From Flavobacterium aestivum (lineage in GTDB: Bacteria > Bacteroidota > Bacteroidia > Flavobacteriales > Flavobacteriaceae), in assembly GCF_026870175.2 (NCBI RefSeq), contig NZ_CP113977.2, forward strand, positions 372,001 to 436,000: a stretch of 64,000 bases of DNA, given 5' to 3'. A program made the translations under genes and the position numbers. Every line of letters begins with the position of its first letter. The first letter of the stretch is position 1. Shown here piece by piece: positions 8,899 through 18,514 of the stretch. Below the pieces are notes generated by a model that was not told the origin of the DNA, did no database searches, and saw only the letters and a list, made by a program, of their open reading frames with translations.

Positions 8899-11004
8899 AT
8901 GAACAAGCCAATTCCCTCCATTGCCAAACTTCTATTCGTACTTTTACTAACCTGTAATTTATCCCTTGTATTTGCACAAGAAAAAAAAGCACAACGCTTT
9001 TTTTCAAAACCTGATTTAATGCAAATCGGTGTGTATTATTATCCCGAACAATGGCCTAAGGAACAATGGGAGCGAGATTTAAATAACATCAAAAAATTAG
9101 GATTTGAATTTACCCATTTTGCAGAGTTTGCTTGGAGTTTTATGGAACCTGAAGAGGGAAAATATGATTTCAAATGGCTTGACGAATCATTGGCTCTTGC
9201 CGAGAAAGCGGGTCTAAAAGTAATTCTTTGTACTCCTACTCCAACTCCTCCAGCATGGATGGGTGAAAAATATCCAGAAATATACTTGGTAGATGTTACA
9301 GGGCGTAGGAGAGAACATGGCAATAGAGCAAATCAATCAGTTTCTAACGAGAAGTACCGGGAATTTGTGTCGAAAATTGTCACCGAACTGGCAAAAAGAT
9401 ACGGAAAAAACAAAAATATTATGGGTTGGCAGGTCGACAACGAACCAGGAGCTCCTGATGATTTTAGTCCATCAGCGCAAAAAGGATTCAGAAATTGGCT
9501 TAAAGCCAAATATGGAACTATCGAGAACCTGAATAAAGAATGGGTTGCCAATTTCTGGAGTATCCGATACAATAACTTTGAACAAATTACAATTCCAAAT
9601 GCCGAGATTTATACCGAAGATAAATTAAGCCCACATGCTGTCTTAGACTTTAAACGATTTACTGCTGATTCTCAAGCAGAATATTTAAACATTCAGGCAG
9701 AAATATTAAGAAAGTACATTGATCCTAAACAATGGATTACCACCAATTATACCAATGTCGTTTATGGAGCCGATCCTAGAAGAACAGACAAGATGGATTT
9801 TGTTACTTATACCATGTATCCAGTTAGTGGTAAAAACCCTCTAGGCGGAAACAGCTTTAGAATGGGATCTCCCACTAAAATATCCGAAGCCAATGACTAT
9901 TATAGATCCATAAATGGTGTAACTGGAGTTATGGAAATGCAACCCGGACAAGTAAACTGGGCATCAATTAACCCTCAGTTATTACCCGGAACAGTACATA
10001 TGTGGCTAACAAATGCCTTTGGAGGCGGTTGCTCATTTGCCTGTACTTATCGATACAGACATCCGCTGGGAAGTAGTGAGATGTATCATGACGGAATTGT
10101 TGGAACCGATGGATTAACACTTTCCAGAGGAGGAAAAGAATTTGTACAATCTATTCAAGACATGAAATTACTTCGAAAAGAGTACAATCCAAAAGCGGTA
10201 ATGCCAAAAGAAATTGCACAAAGAAAGACAGGTTTTTTGTGGAGTCACGAAAATCTTTGGGATTTAGAGAATCAGAAACAAACTGAAGCATGGAGCACTT
10301 GGAGACATCGTAACACCTATACAACTGCAGTAAAATCTACTGGAGCTCCAATGGATTTCATTACAGAAGAAGATGATTTCTCTGCCTATCCTTTTATTTT
10401 AGCACCAGCCTATCAGCTTATTGATCAAAAACTGGTAGACAAATGGACTAAATATGTTGAGAATGGGGGAAACCTAATCTTAACGTGCCGTACTGGACAA
10501 AAAGATAAAAATGGTCATTTTTTTGAAGCCAATTGGAGCGCTCCGATTGTTCCGTTAATAGGAGCCGATGTTGAGTTTTTTGATATGTTGGCAGCCGATG
10601 TAAACGGAACCATAAAAGCTGGTAACAATGATTATGAGTGGAATACTTGGGCTGACATCTTAAATCCGAAACAGGGAACCGAAGTTTTGGCCACTTACTC
10701 CGATCAATTTTACAAAGATAAAGCCGCAGTGACCACAAGGAGATTAGGCAAAGGAACCATTACTTACATTGGAGTAGAAAGCAAAGACGGGAAATTAGAG
10801 CGACAAATTGTTCGCTCAATCTATGAAAAAGCCAAGGTTGCTATTGAGGATTTACCAAAAGGAGTAACTATAGAGTGGAGAGATGGGTTTTATGTGGCGG
10901 TTAATTATACCAATGAGTCTATAAACTTGCCAATTCCTCAGGGAAGTCAAATTTTGGTAGGACAAAATCCTTTGCAGCCTGCTCAAGCCGTAGTTTGGAA
11001 ATAA
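8899..11004 (+). CDS. GH42 beta-galactosidase, exported
   Basis: A 701-residue glycoside hydrolase with a signal peptide (hydrophobic run LLFVLLLTCNLSLVFA, then QE). The TIM barrel begins at MQIGVYYYPEQWPKEQWERD, a typical GH42 opening. The acid/base Glu is in GWQVDNEPG and the nucleophile Glu in GVMEMQPGQVNW. A glutamine-amidotransferase-like middle domain and a small C-terminal beta domain follow, as in other GH42 enzymes. GH42 members usually act intracellularly or on oligosaccharides, so the signal peptide is notable: this one should be periplasmic. Sitting between an alpha-glucosidase and a hydroxylysine kinase/lyase, its likely substrate is Gal-beta-O-hydroxylysine from collagen (inference). 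Confidence 0.87.
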   Translation: MNKPIPSIAKLLFVLLLTCNLSLVFAQEKKAQRFFSKPDLMQIGVYYYPEQWPKEQWERDLNNIKKLGFEFTHFAEFAWSFMEPEEGKYDFKWLDESLALAEKAGLKVILCTPTPTPPAWMGEKYPEIYLVDVTGRRREHGNRANQSVSNEKYREFVSKIVTELAKRYGKNKNIMGWQVDNEPGAPDDFSPSAQKGFRNWLKAKYGTIENLNKEWVANFWSIRYNNFEQITIPNAEIYTEDKLSPHAVLDFKRFTADSQAEYLNIQAEILRKYIDPKQWITTNYTNVVYGADPRRTDKMDFVTYTMYPVSGKNPLGGNSFRMGSPTKISEANDYYRSINGVTGVMEMQPGQVNWASINPQLLPGTVHMWLTNAFGGGCSFACTYRYRHPLGSSEMYHDGIVGTDGLTLSRGGKEFVQSIQDMKLLRKEYNPKAVMPKEIAQRKTGFLWSHENLWDLENQKQTEAWSTWRHRNTYTTAVKSTGAPMDFITEEDDFSAYPFILAPAYQLIDQKLVDKWTKYVENGGNLILTCRTGQKDKNGHFFEANWSAPIVPLIGADVEFFDMLAADVNGTIKAGNNDYEWNTWADILNPKQGTEVLATYSDQFYKDKAAVTTRRLGKGTITYIGVESKDGKLERQIVRSIYEKAKVAIEDLPKGVTIEWRDGFYVAVNYTNESINLPIPQGSQILVGQNPLQPAQAVVWK

Positions 11005-11067
11005 AAATCCAAATAAAATTAAAGATTAAATAAGGTCAATACTAAATCTTTTAATACAAAAGAAATA

Positions 11068-13377
11068 ATGAAATTTACTGAAACACACATTCATCAACTA
11101 GCAAAAGAACACTACGGATTATCTGCTACAGTTAAAATGTTAAATGGATATGATGAATTAAATTTTCTTTTAACTGATACAAATAATAAAAAATTCATAC
11201 TAAAGGTATCCGATGAGAATCAGCCTTATCCTTTCTTAGATGCACAGGTTAAAATCATTAAGCATTTATCAAATAGCCCTCTAGCAGAAAACTTTCAACA
11301 GTTTTGCATTAATACCCAAGGAGATGAATTGACTGCAATTTTAGAAGATGGAAAAACGTATTATCTACGTATTCTTAGTTTTCTTGATGGTACTTTCTGG
11401 TTTGAAAAAAAGGACAAATCAATTGGTTTATACCAGCAGTTAGGGAACTTTTTAGGAACTATGGATAAATCTCTTCAAGATTTTTCACATACGGCAATGC
11501 ACCGTCGTTATACTTGGGATATCAGCAATACGAGCGACGCCATTGATAAATTAAAATATATAAAAGACCCTGAAAGAAGAAGAATAGCTGGATATTTCCT
11601 TTTGCAGTTTGATACCGAAGTACTCCCACAAATACACACACTACGTCACGCATATGTTCATAACGATGCCAATGATTATAATATATTAGTAGGAGGAGAA
11701 AATGTGACTGGTTTGATTGATTTTGGCGATATGGTTTATACCGCTCTGATTAATAACCTTGCCATAGCTTGTACCTATGCTATGCTTAACCATGAAGATC
11801 CTCTAACAGCTGCGTCATTAATCGTTAAGGGATATCATAATTCATATGCCCTTACTGAACAGGAGTTGGATGTATTGTATTATTTAATAGCCGCAAGACT
11901 TTGTATTAGTGTAACTCAATCCGCTTATAATGCTTCTTTAGACAGTAATAATGAACACCACTTTGTTACAGAAAAACCAGCTTGGGATTTATTACACCAA
12001 CTCATTAAAATCAATCCTATCAAAGCTCAAGATGTATTTAGAAAAGAGTGTGGTTTTGAAGGAGTAATCAATAAAGACAATTATTCGGATTTACTAGGGA
12101 AACGTCAAAAAAACATCGGAAGGAACCTAAGCATTGGTTATAAAGAAAATTTAAAAATCACAAAAGGAGCACTTCAATATTTATACGATGATAAAGGAAG
12201 AACTTATGTAGACTGTGTAAACAATCCTTCGCATGTTGGTCATTGTCATCCTGTAGTAGTTCGCAAAATGCAAAAGCAAATCGCAACTCTTAACACCAAT
12301 ACAAGATATTTAAGCGATACCCTGATAGAATATGCCGAAAAGCTTACTGCTACTTTGCCTCCTTCATTAAGTGTTTGCTATTTTGTAAATTCCGGAAGTG
12401 AAGCCAATGATTTAGCCATACGAATGAGTCGTCATTATACAAAACAAAAAGACATCATTGTTTTAGACCATGCCTACCACGGAACCTCGACTGTGGCCAT
12501 GGAAATGAGTCCGTATAAATTTGACAGTAAAGGCGGTTTTGGAAAAATGCCTTGGATTCACAAAGCTATCAATCCAGATATGTACAGAGGCCCTTATAAA
12601 TATGGGGATGAAAATTCGGGCGAGAAATATGCAGCTGATGTGCAACGTATTATTGATGAATTAAAAAAAGAAGATAAAGCCCCTGCTGTTTTTATCTGCG
12701 AAACATTGTTGGGAGTTGGAGGACAAATTCCGTTACCAAAAAATTATTTAAAAACAGTTTACAGCCATGTCAAAAAAGCCGGTGGTGTTTGTATTGCCGA
12801 TGAAGTACAAGTTGGCTTTGGTAGAGTTGGCGATGCTTTTTGGGGATTTGAACTTCAAGATGCAGTTCCAGACATAGTTGTATTAGGAAAACCAATTGGT
12901 AACGGGCATCCATTAGCTGCTGTAGTTGTAACCAATGAAATTGCCGATGCTTTTAATAATGGAATGGAATATTTCAACACCTTTGGAGGCAATCCGGTTT
13001 CTATGGCTACTGGCTTAGCAGTTTTAGATGTAATACAGGAAGAAGGAATGCAAGAACACGCTAAAGAAGTTGGTAATCACTTAATGAACGGATTAAGAGA
13101 GCTAATGCAAAAATACCCTATCATCAGTGATGTTAGAGGACATGGTTTATTCATTGGTGCCGAAATGGTAAAAGACAGAATTACGATGGAGCCTGCTATT
13201 CCTGAAATTGATATTGTTGTCGAAAAAATGAAAGAGTACGGCTATTTATTAAGTACTGATGGTCCATTACATAATGTGCTAAAAATAAAACCTCCAATCC
13301 CTTTCAACAAACAAAATGCAGATGAAATGGTTCAGTTTTTAGACATTATTTTGAATGAAGTAAAAATTCAGAAATAA
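11068..13377 (+). CDS. Fused hydroxylysine kinase / 5-phosphohydroxylysine phospho-lyase
   Basis: A 769-residue two-domain cytoplasmic protein. Residues 1 to about 335 form an aminoglycoside-phosphotransferase-fold kinase: the catalytic loop is [10 protein letters not shown] (His198, Asp200, Asn205) and the metal-binding motif IDFGD (217-221), as in hydroxylysine kinase HYKK/AGPHD1. Residues from about 345 form a class III aminotransferase-fold, PLP-dependent domain: [22 protein letters not shown] and [10 protein letters not shown] with the Schiff-base Lys608. This motif set is that of the AGXT2L1/AGXT2L2 ammonio-phospholyases rather than ordinary transaminases. The predicted sequence is 5-hydroxylysine + NTP to 5-phosphohydroxylysine, then 2-aminoadipate semialdehyde + ammonia + phosphate. 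Phosphoethanolamine lyase is the main alternative; context favours hydroxylysine. Confidence 0.85.
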   Translation: MKFTETHIHQLAKEHYGLSATVKMLNGYDELNFLLTDTNNKKFILKVSDENQPYPFLDAQVKIIKHLSNSPLAENFQQFCINTQGDELTAILEDGKTYYLRILSFLDGTFWFEKKDKSIGLYQQLGNFLGTMDKSLQDFSHTAMHRRYTWDISNTSDAIDKLKYIKDPERRRIAGYFLLQFDTEVLPQIHTLRHAYVHNDANDYNILVGGENVTGLIDFGDMVYTALINNLAIACTYAMLNHEDPLTAASLIVKGYHNSYALTEQELDVLYYLIAARLCISVTQSAYNASLDSNNEHHFVTEKPAWDLLHQLIKINPIKAQDVFRKECGFEGVINKDNYSDLLGKRQKNIGRNLSIGYKENLKITKGALQYLYDDKGRTYVDCVNNPSHVGHCHPVVVRKMQKQIATLNTNTRYLSDTLIEYAEKLTATLPPSLSVCYFVNSGSEANDLAIRMSRHYTKQKDIIVLDHAYHGTSTVAMEMSPYKFDSKGGFGKMPWIHKAINPDMYRGPYKYGDENSGEKYAADVQRIIDELKKEDKAPAVFICETLLGVGGQIPLPKNYLKTVYSHVKKAGGVCIADEVQVGFGRVGDAFWGFELQDAVPDIVVLGKPIGNGHPLAAVVVTNEIADAFNNGMEYFNTFGGNPVSMATGLAVLDVIQEEGMQEHAKEVGNHLMNGLRELMQKYPIISDVRGHGLFIGAEMVKDRITMEPAIPEIDIVVEKMKEYGYLLSTDGPLHNVLKIKPPIPFNKQNADEMVQFLDIILNEVKIQK

Positions 13378-13478
13378 TCAGTTCACTTAATAGTCGACTC
13401 TATTTCACTAACTGAATTAACAAGTTAAGCTGAATACAAAGTTTTCAACCAATACCTAAAAGAATACCAAACCAAATG

Positions 13479-13512
13479 AAAATGGGATACCAATTATGGC
13501 ATCCCATTTTTT
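13479..13512 (+). terminator. Rho-independent terminator after kinase/lyase gene
   Basis: AAATGGGATACC pairs with GGCATCCCATTT (one mismatch) around a short AT loop, followed by a T-run. It ends the plus-strand hydroxylysine operon. Confidence 0.8.
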
Positions 13513-13570
13513 ATTATAAGGCTTTCTATGGTAGATCTTTTATTTTTATTCAAGATGAAAAACAAACAAA

Positions 13571-13596
13571 AGAGGCTGTCATTTCGGACAGCCTCT
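13571..13596 (-). terminator. Rho-independent terminator after M43 protease 1
   Basis: Perfect 10-bp stem AGAGGCTGTC/GACAGCCTCT followed on the minus strand by TTTTGTTTGTTTTT. Its stem is shared with the terminator of the paralogous M43 gene (18464-18487). Confidence 0.88.
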
Positions 13597-13620
13597 GATA
13601 AATAATTAACTATTTGAACT

Positions 13621-16600
13621 TTAATTTTTAATTATCTTTTTAACAACCTCATCTTTTGAATCTACGGTCACTTTCAAGAAATAAAAACCAGTTACAAAAT
13701 TACTACCATCAATAGATATGGTATCATCAGCCTTATCATATGATTTAGCAAACACAGTTTGTCCTAAATTGTTATAAATCAAAATGTCTACTTTTTTTCC
13801 TAAGAATAAACCAGAACTAATATTTATTACTTCATTAAACGGATTTGGATAATTCGTATAAGTTACTTTTGTTCCAAAATCAATTGTATTCAAAGTAGGC
13901 AAAGGGAAATTAAATGCATCAACAGTACTAGGTGTTGTAATTGGAACTTCTGCTTCTGTATTATAAGCATATCGTATTACTGCAAAACTTTGACCATCTG
14001 CACTTACTGCTGCTTCAAAATAACCATAATATGTCAAGCCATTTTTAGCAAATCTAAACCCAATGAATCCAGCTTTTCCATTCCAACTGTTATAACCAGG
14101 ATTACTAATTACTGCCGTTCCTGATGGATTCCAGTTATTAGTTCCACCAATCTCACGGCTTGTTCCCACATAACTTATTTTACTTGTTCCTAATTCACTT
14201 ACTAATCCTTTGTTGGTTAAAAATTTCAAACCATCCGCAGCATAAAACAAAGCAAACTCATTATCATTTGCATCTACATCTGCTGTAATTTTAAATGAAC
14301 CCGAAGCATTAGTGGCAGATACTATAATAGGATTTGGTAAATCTACTTTAACTACATTATATGCATTTATAAAAGTAAATCCAGTAGTAAACGATTTGCT
14401 CTCTAGAACTGCTACACCTCCAGTAATAGCAGGGTTTAAAAAGGTAATTGTTGCTGTAGATGCATTAGCCACTTCATGTGCTGTTGCTTTACCTATATAT
14501 CGCACCTCAGCTGTAGTATTATTTACGATACTTATACTAGCCGTTAAACCTGCTGGTAAACCTGCTACTGTAAAATCTGTTCCTTCAACTAAATTTCCTG
14601 AGCTTTTTGTAAAAGTCCCACCACTTGTTGTCAATTGTACAGCAATAGTAGTACTAAAAATCCCATCATTAGTTAGTTTATCTTCCGTAATTGCAGCTGG
14701 TGTATTGGTCATCTTAACTGCCCCGGACTGAGGAGTTGTGATAGGAGCAGTAGGAGCCGTATTGTATGCATATTTTGTTATAGAATAACTTAGTCCGTCT
14801 GCACTTACTGTAGCTACAAAATATCCATAATGATAAAATCCGTCTTTGGCATATCTAAAACCTATATACCCTGTTTTTCCATCCCAAGCTTTATAATTTG
14901 TATCTCTTAGATTATGCAAATTAAGATAGTTACCTCCTACTACAAAATTATTGCTGCCATCAATACGTTGATTTGGCCCAATCAATGTAATGTTTAAAGA
15001 ATTACCTTCACAAACAATAGATTTTGTATATGTTTCTAATTTCAAATTTCCATTCTGTACAAAAACACCATACTCAGAATTATCAGCATCAGCCGTAATG
15101 CTGAATTTAGTCCATGTTTTAGCCGCAGAAGCCGTTAAAGGGGTTGGCAAATCAACTTCAATAATTTTGTAGGCATTATAAAATACAAACTTAGTTGTAA
15201 AATAATTAGAGTCCAGTACGGCTACTCCTCCAGAAATTGCTGGATTTAAGAACGTAACTGTTGCCGTAGTTCCATTAATCTGTTCATTAGCTGTAGCCTT
15301 TCCTGTATAACTTAGCTCAGCTGTTGAACTACTTGTTATTTTAATACTAGCTGTTAAACCAGCAGGCAAACCTGCTACTGTAAAATCTGTTCCTTCTACT
15401 AAATTTCCTGAACTTTTTGTAAATGCTCCTCCATTTCTAAGTAACGAAATATCAATTTTTGTACTAAAGCTTCCGTCGTTGATTAAAACATCTTCTACAA
15501 TTACATCCTGTTTATTGTACAAATGTACTAAAGGATTTACAGGAAGTGGGTCAGTAGTTACACTTTCATAAGGTTTTGTATTATAAAAATATTCCAATAA
15601 AGTGTATTCGGTTCCTTTAGCATTCACTTTTACTTTAAACCATCCATAACAAGGCTCACCATCCATAATGAATTTAAAACCAATATATCCAGTTCTTCCA
15701 TCCCAAGATTTATAATTTACATCTCTTAGATTATGTAAATTAGGATATGCTTTCCCTGCGACAAAATTACTATTTCCGCCTATAGTCTGATTCTCATCAA
15801 TAAAAGTAATATTTAAAGAACTGCCCTCACAAACGAGAGACTTAGTATAGGTTTCAAATTTCAAATTTCCTTTGTCTATAAAAATACCATACCAAGGATC
15901 GTCAGTATTTGCCGTAATACTGAATTTAGTCCAAGTATGTGTGGGATCTACCTTTTCATTTACAATTTCATGTTTTGTGATGTAAGGATCTCTGAATTTA
16001 ATAGCAATCGTGGCACCAGTACTAGATAATACTCCAACCCCTCCAGTAATAGCGGGATCTAAAAATGTAACCGTTACCGAAGTATTATTTGCTTTTAAAT
16101 GGTTTGTTGCATTACCTATAAAAGCCAACTGCACTTCGTTATTGCTAATAACATTTAATTTTGCAGTAAGACCTGCTGGAACTCCTGTAATGGTATAATC
16201 AGTATTTGGCGTTAATTCACCTGAATTCTTAACGAAAGTCCCATTATTGGTAGTTAGTTTAAAAGAGCAAACCTGAGTAATACTTCCATCATTACTAAGT
16301 GCTTCTAAAAAGGTATTAGTAGAAGCATTTAAACCAATCTTATCTGTCGTTCCAGTATAAATTGTACCTCCAGGTTGTGTGTTATATGCGTATTCTAAAA
16401 TACTATATTCTGAACCATCTGCTGAAACTACAGCTTTGAACCATCCATAACATGTTTCTCCATCAATCGAATATTCAAAACCAATATAATTAGTTTTACC
16501 ATCCCACACAGTGTAAGTAGGAGTTCTAATATCTAATTGACCTGGGGTTGAACCCGGTGCTGTAAAATTACTACTTGCATTAATTGCAGTGTTAAAACCA

Positions 16601-18144
16601 AGCGGAGTAATATTTTTTGTGCCGACATCGGTAACCAATTTTTTTCCATAAGTTTCTACTTTCAAATACTTACCATCATAAATCCACGCACCAAACTTTG
16701 GAAAATCTCCTTTTTCTATAGAAAATGGCGTCCAACCAATAGATCCTGTAGAAACAGTTGGATCATTAATATCAACAAAATAAATTCCATAAGGATTTCT
16801 AAACTTAAAACTCCAACTTAAATCATCACAAAGCATACTACTCACACCACCAGTAATTGCTGGATTCAAAAAAGTAATTCCCCCAGAAGTATTATTACTT
16901 ACACTATGATTCGTTGCTGTACCACTAATAGTAAGTGTAGCTTGTGTCGTTGTATTAATTGTAATGATAGCGGTTAAACCAGCAGGTAAATTGGCAGTAA
17001 AATCTACACCTGAAGTTAATGTTCCTGTAGATTTAGTAAAGGTGGTACCATTTAGGGTAATTTTAGAAGAGCTAGAAAAAGCGCCATTATTAGTAACATC
17101 TTCTTTAAAACTTGTTACGTCTGCGGTTAAACTACTTCCTGCGCTTGTAACACCAGTATCAATTAAATTTTGTGCAGCCCATAGTGTTCTTCTTGCTGGA
17201 TGTTGTAAAGCAGCTTCCATTCTTGCCACTTGTCCTTGTGTAAACATTTTGCTACATCCAGCTGCAGCATTGTATCCCATATAGTTTTCTATATTTACCT
17301 TGTCACCACTACAGTTAGTCCCTGGAGTACAACCCAACTTATTTAATCCGTCTTCAATAGGAGTATCATCTACCTCATCTGTCCCTGTACAACCACCATC
17401 AAAAGTGTGAATTAAATTCAAAAAATGTCCAAATTCATGTGTAAGTACAGATGCAAATTCCTTATCAGTGTTTGCTCCTAAATAAGCTCCATTATAAACA
17501 CATCTTGCCAAACCGTTATCAGACATCCCAGAATCAGGATACCAACAAACCCCAGATTCATTCATTCTCCCATCTGCGTATAACTCATTCTGAATATATA
17601 CGTTCATATACTTATAATTATCCCATGCATCAGCTTGAATTTGATCATTGTAACCAGACGGGTTACCGTATCCGTCTTTTTTCTTTTCAAAAACAACTCC
17701 AGTAGTACACTTCCCATTAGGGTCAATTTGAGCCAGTCTAAACTCAATATCTAAAGTTCCTCTTCTTGCTTGAAAAAAAGGTTCAACTGTATTGAAATCA
17801 TCATTTAAACCCTTAAAATCTTCATTAAGACGTAATAAAGCATCTTTTATCTTTTCTAAAGTAACTGTTTTACCATTAAATGATGTCCCATACACATGAA
17901 AAACAACAGGTATAATATAATGGGTATTAGCTGCTACCTTTTTTGTTTTTAGTTTTTTTGCATATTCCTTACTAAAAAGATTAAAAGCATTATGCTCTTT
18001 TAGAGAATTCGGATTATTCTTTAATAGCAAGTCATTAGCTTCTTTAGTATTACAACTGTGAAAAGCATCATTTAACTCTTGTGCATGAATCCCTTGGATA
18101 CTCAAAAGAAAACACAGCGCTAGTGAATGTAAAAATTTCTTCAT
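13621..18144 (-). CDS. Secreted M43 metalloprotease, repeat-rich, T9SS substrate
   Basis: A 1507-residue secreted protein. A signal peptide (ending IQGIHA, then QE) is followed by an M43 (pappalysin/cytophagalysin) catalytic domain to about residue 330: zinc motif HEFGHFLNLIH (236-246) and Met-turn ENYMGYN. Then come four alternating pairs of two beta-rich modules. Module A (about 110 residues) has motifs such as GTFTKSSGNL, GTDFTV, GLPAGLTA and AITGGV. Module B (about 120 residues) has WDGKTGYIGF and HYGYF, ending in YAYNT; it recalls surface beta-sandwich domains of PEP-CTERM-type proteins. A T9SS type A sorting domain (from about YPNPFNEVINISS) closes the protein. The substrate is unproven; context suggests collagen or gelatin. 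Confidence 0.88.
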   Translation of the reverse strand: MKKFLHSLALCFLLSIQGIHAQELNDAFHSCNTKEANDLLLKNNPNSLKEHNAFNLFSKEYAKKLKTKKVAANTHYIIPVVFHVYGTSFNGKTVTLEKIKDALLRLNEDFKGLNDDFNTVEPFFQARRGTLDIEFRLAQIDPNGKCTTGVVFEKKKDGYGNPSGYNDQIQADAWDNYKYMNVYIQNELYADGRMNESGVCWYPDSGMSDNGLARCVYNGAYLGANTDKEFASVLTHEFGHFLNLIHTFDGGCTGTDEVDDTPIEDGLNKLGCTPGTNCSGDKVNIENYMGYNAAAGCSKMFTQGQVARMEAALQHPARRTLWAAQNLIDTGVTSAGSSLTADVTSFKEDVTNNGAFSSSSKITLNGTTFTKSTGTLTSGVDFTANLPAGLTAIITINTTTQATLTISGTATNHSVSNNTSGGITFLNPAITGGVSSMLCDDLSWSFKFRNPYGIYFVDINDPTVSTGSIGWTPFSIEKGDFPKFGAWIYDGKYLKVETYGKKLVTDVGTKNITPLGFNTAINASSNFTAPGSTPGQLDIRTPTYTVWDGKTNYIGFEYSIDGETCYGWFKAVVSADGSEYSILEYAYNTQPGGTIYTGTTDKIGLNASTNTFLEALSNDGSITQVCSFKLTTNNGTFVKNSGELTPNTDYTITGVPAGLTAKLNVISNNEVQLAFIGNATNHLKANNTSVTVTFLDPAITGGVGVLSSTGATIAIKFRDPYITKHEIVNEKVDPTHTWTKFSITANTDDPWYGIFIDKGNLKFETYTKSLVCEGSSLNITFIDENQTIGGNSNFVAGKAYPNLHNLRDVNYKSWDGRTGYIGFKFIMDGEPCYGWFKVKVNAKGTEYTLLEYFYNTKPYESVTTDPLPVNPLVHLYNKQDVIVEDVLINDGSFSTKIDISLLRNGGAFTKSSGNLVEGTDFTVAGLPAGLTASIKITSSSTAELSYTGKATANEQINGTTATVTFLNPAISGGVAVLDSNYFTTKFVFYNAYKIIEVDLPTPLTASAAKTWTKFSITADADNSEYGVFVQNGNLKLETYTKSIVCEGNSLNITLIGPNQRIDGSNNFVVGGNYLNLHNLRDTNYKAWDGKTGYIGFRYAKDGFYHYGYFVATVSADGLSYSITKYAYNTAPTAPITTPQSGAVKMTNTPAAITEDKLTNDGIFSTTIAVQLTTSGGTFTKSSGNLVEGTDFTVAGLPAGLTASISIVNNTTAEVRYIGKATAHEVANASTATITFLNPAITGGVAVLESKSFTTGFTFINAYNVVKVDLPNPIIVSATNASGSFKITADVDANDNEFALFYAADGLKFLTNKGLVSELGTSKISYVGTSREIGGTNNWNPSGTAVISNPGYNSWNGKAGFIGFRFAKNGLTYYGYFEAAVSADGQSFAVIRYAYNTEAEVPITTPSTVDAFNFPLPTLNTIDFGTKVTYTNYPNPFNEVINISSGLFLGKKVDILIYNNLGQTVFAKSYDKADDTISIDGSNFVTGFYFLKVTVDSKDEVVKKIIKN

Positions 18145-18257
18145 GATTAATTCTATTTGTTTTTAGGTATTTTTCAGAAACTAAAAAATGAGATTTCATG
18201 TTTCGGTGTAACATTATTTATATATTCTCAATTTCTAAATTCAGTTCTCAAAAATAG

Positions 18258-18310
18258 CCTTAACCTAAATATAACATTAATATTATGTTCTTACTAAATG
18301 ATACTATATT
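18258..18310 (-). promoter_or_regulatory. Conserved upstream block, M43 protease 1
   Basis: This 53-bp block, 114 bp upstream of the start, aligns without gaps to 24705-24757 upstream of the paralogous protease, with 46 of 53 positions identical by my count. It contains a near-palindrome AACATTAATATTATGTT. Conservation in otherwise diverged spacer suggests a promoter or operator inherited with the duplication. Confidence 0.5.
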
Positions 18311-18463
18311 GTCAACTTACACTTTTTTCTTATTTTTTTTATTCATTTTTAACACTATTTCTTATTATAATTAAAAAAAAGGCTGGAAAAATAATTTCTT
18401 CCACAAAAATATTTCTTTATCAATCATTGTTTATGAGCACAATTATAGAACAAAAACAAAAAA

Positions 18464-18487
18464 GAGGCTGTCATTTCTGACAGCCTC
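18464..18487 (-). terminator. Rho-independent terminator after M43 protease 2
   Basis: Stem GAGGCTGTCA/TGACAGCCTC followed on the minus strand by TTTTTTGTTTTTG. Confidence 0.88.
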
Positions 18488-18514
18488 CCAGGGAAATAAT
18501 TAACTATTTAAACT

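Larger units (their letters stand above)
18145..18514. other. Intergenic region upstream of M43 protease 1
   Basis: This 370-bp gap holds the 53-bp block shared with the other M43 gene (18258-18310) and the terminator of that gene (18464-18487). A 60-codon open frame on the plus strand (18298-18480) runs through the terminator and is not a credible gene. Confidence 0.6.

Noticed and set aside
11068..13377. Aminoglycoside resistance kinase or ordinary transaminase
   Set aside because: The fusion partner and the GKPIGNGHP and [11 protein letters not shown] motifs identify the phospho-lyase group; resistance kinases are not fused to such enzymes.
14312..14731. Antisense open frames of 60-140 codons opposite the M43 genes
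   Set aside because: They recur at the same place in every repeat module (14312, 19416, 19776, 20151, 20943), so they are shadows of the repeated coding frame and not genes.
18298..18480. A 60-codon plus-strand open frame between the two M43 genes
   Set aside because: It runs through the M43 terminator hairpin and the conserved upstream block; hydrophobic low-complexity translation.
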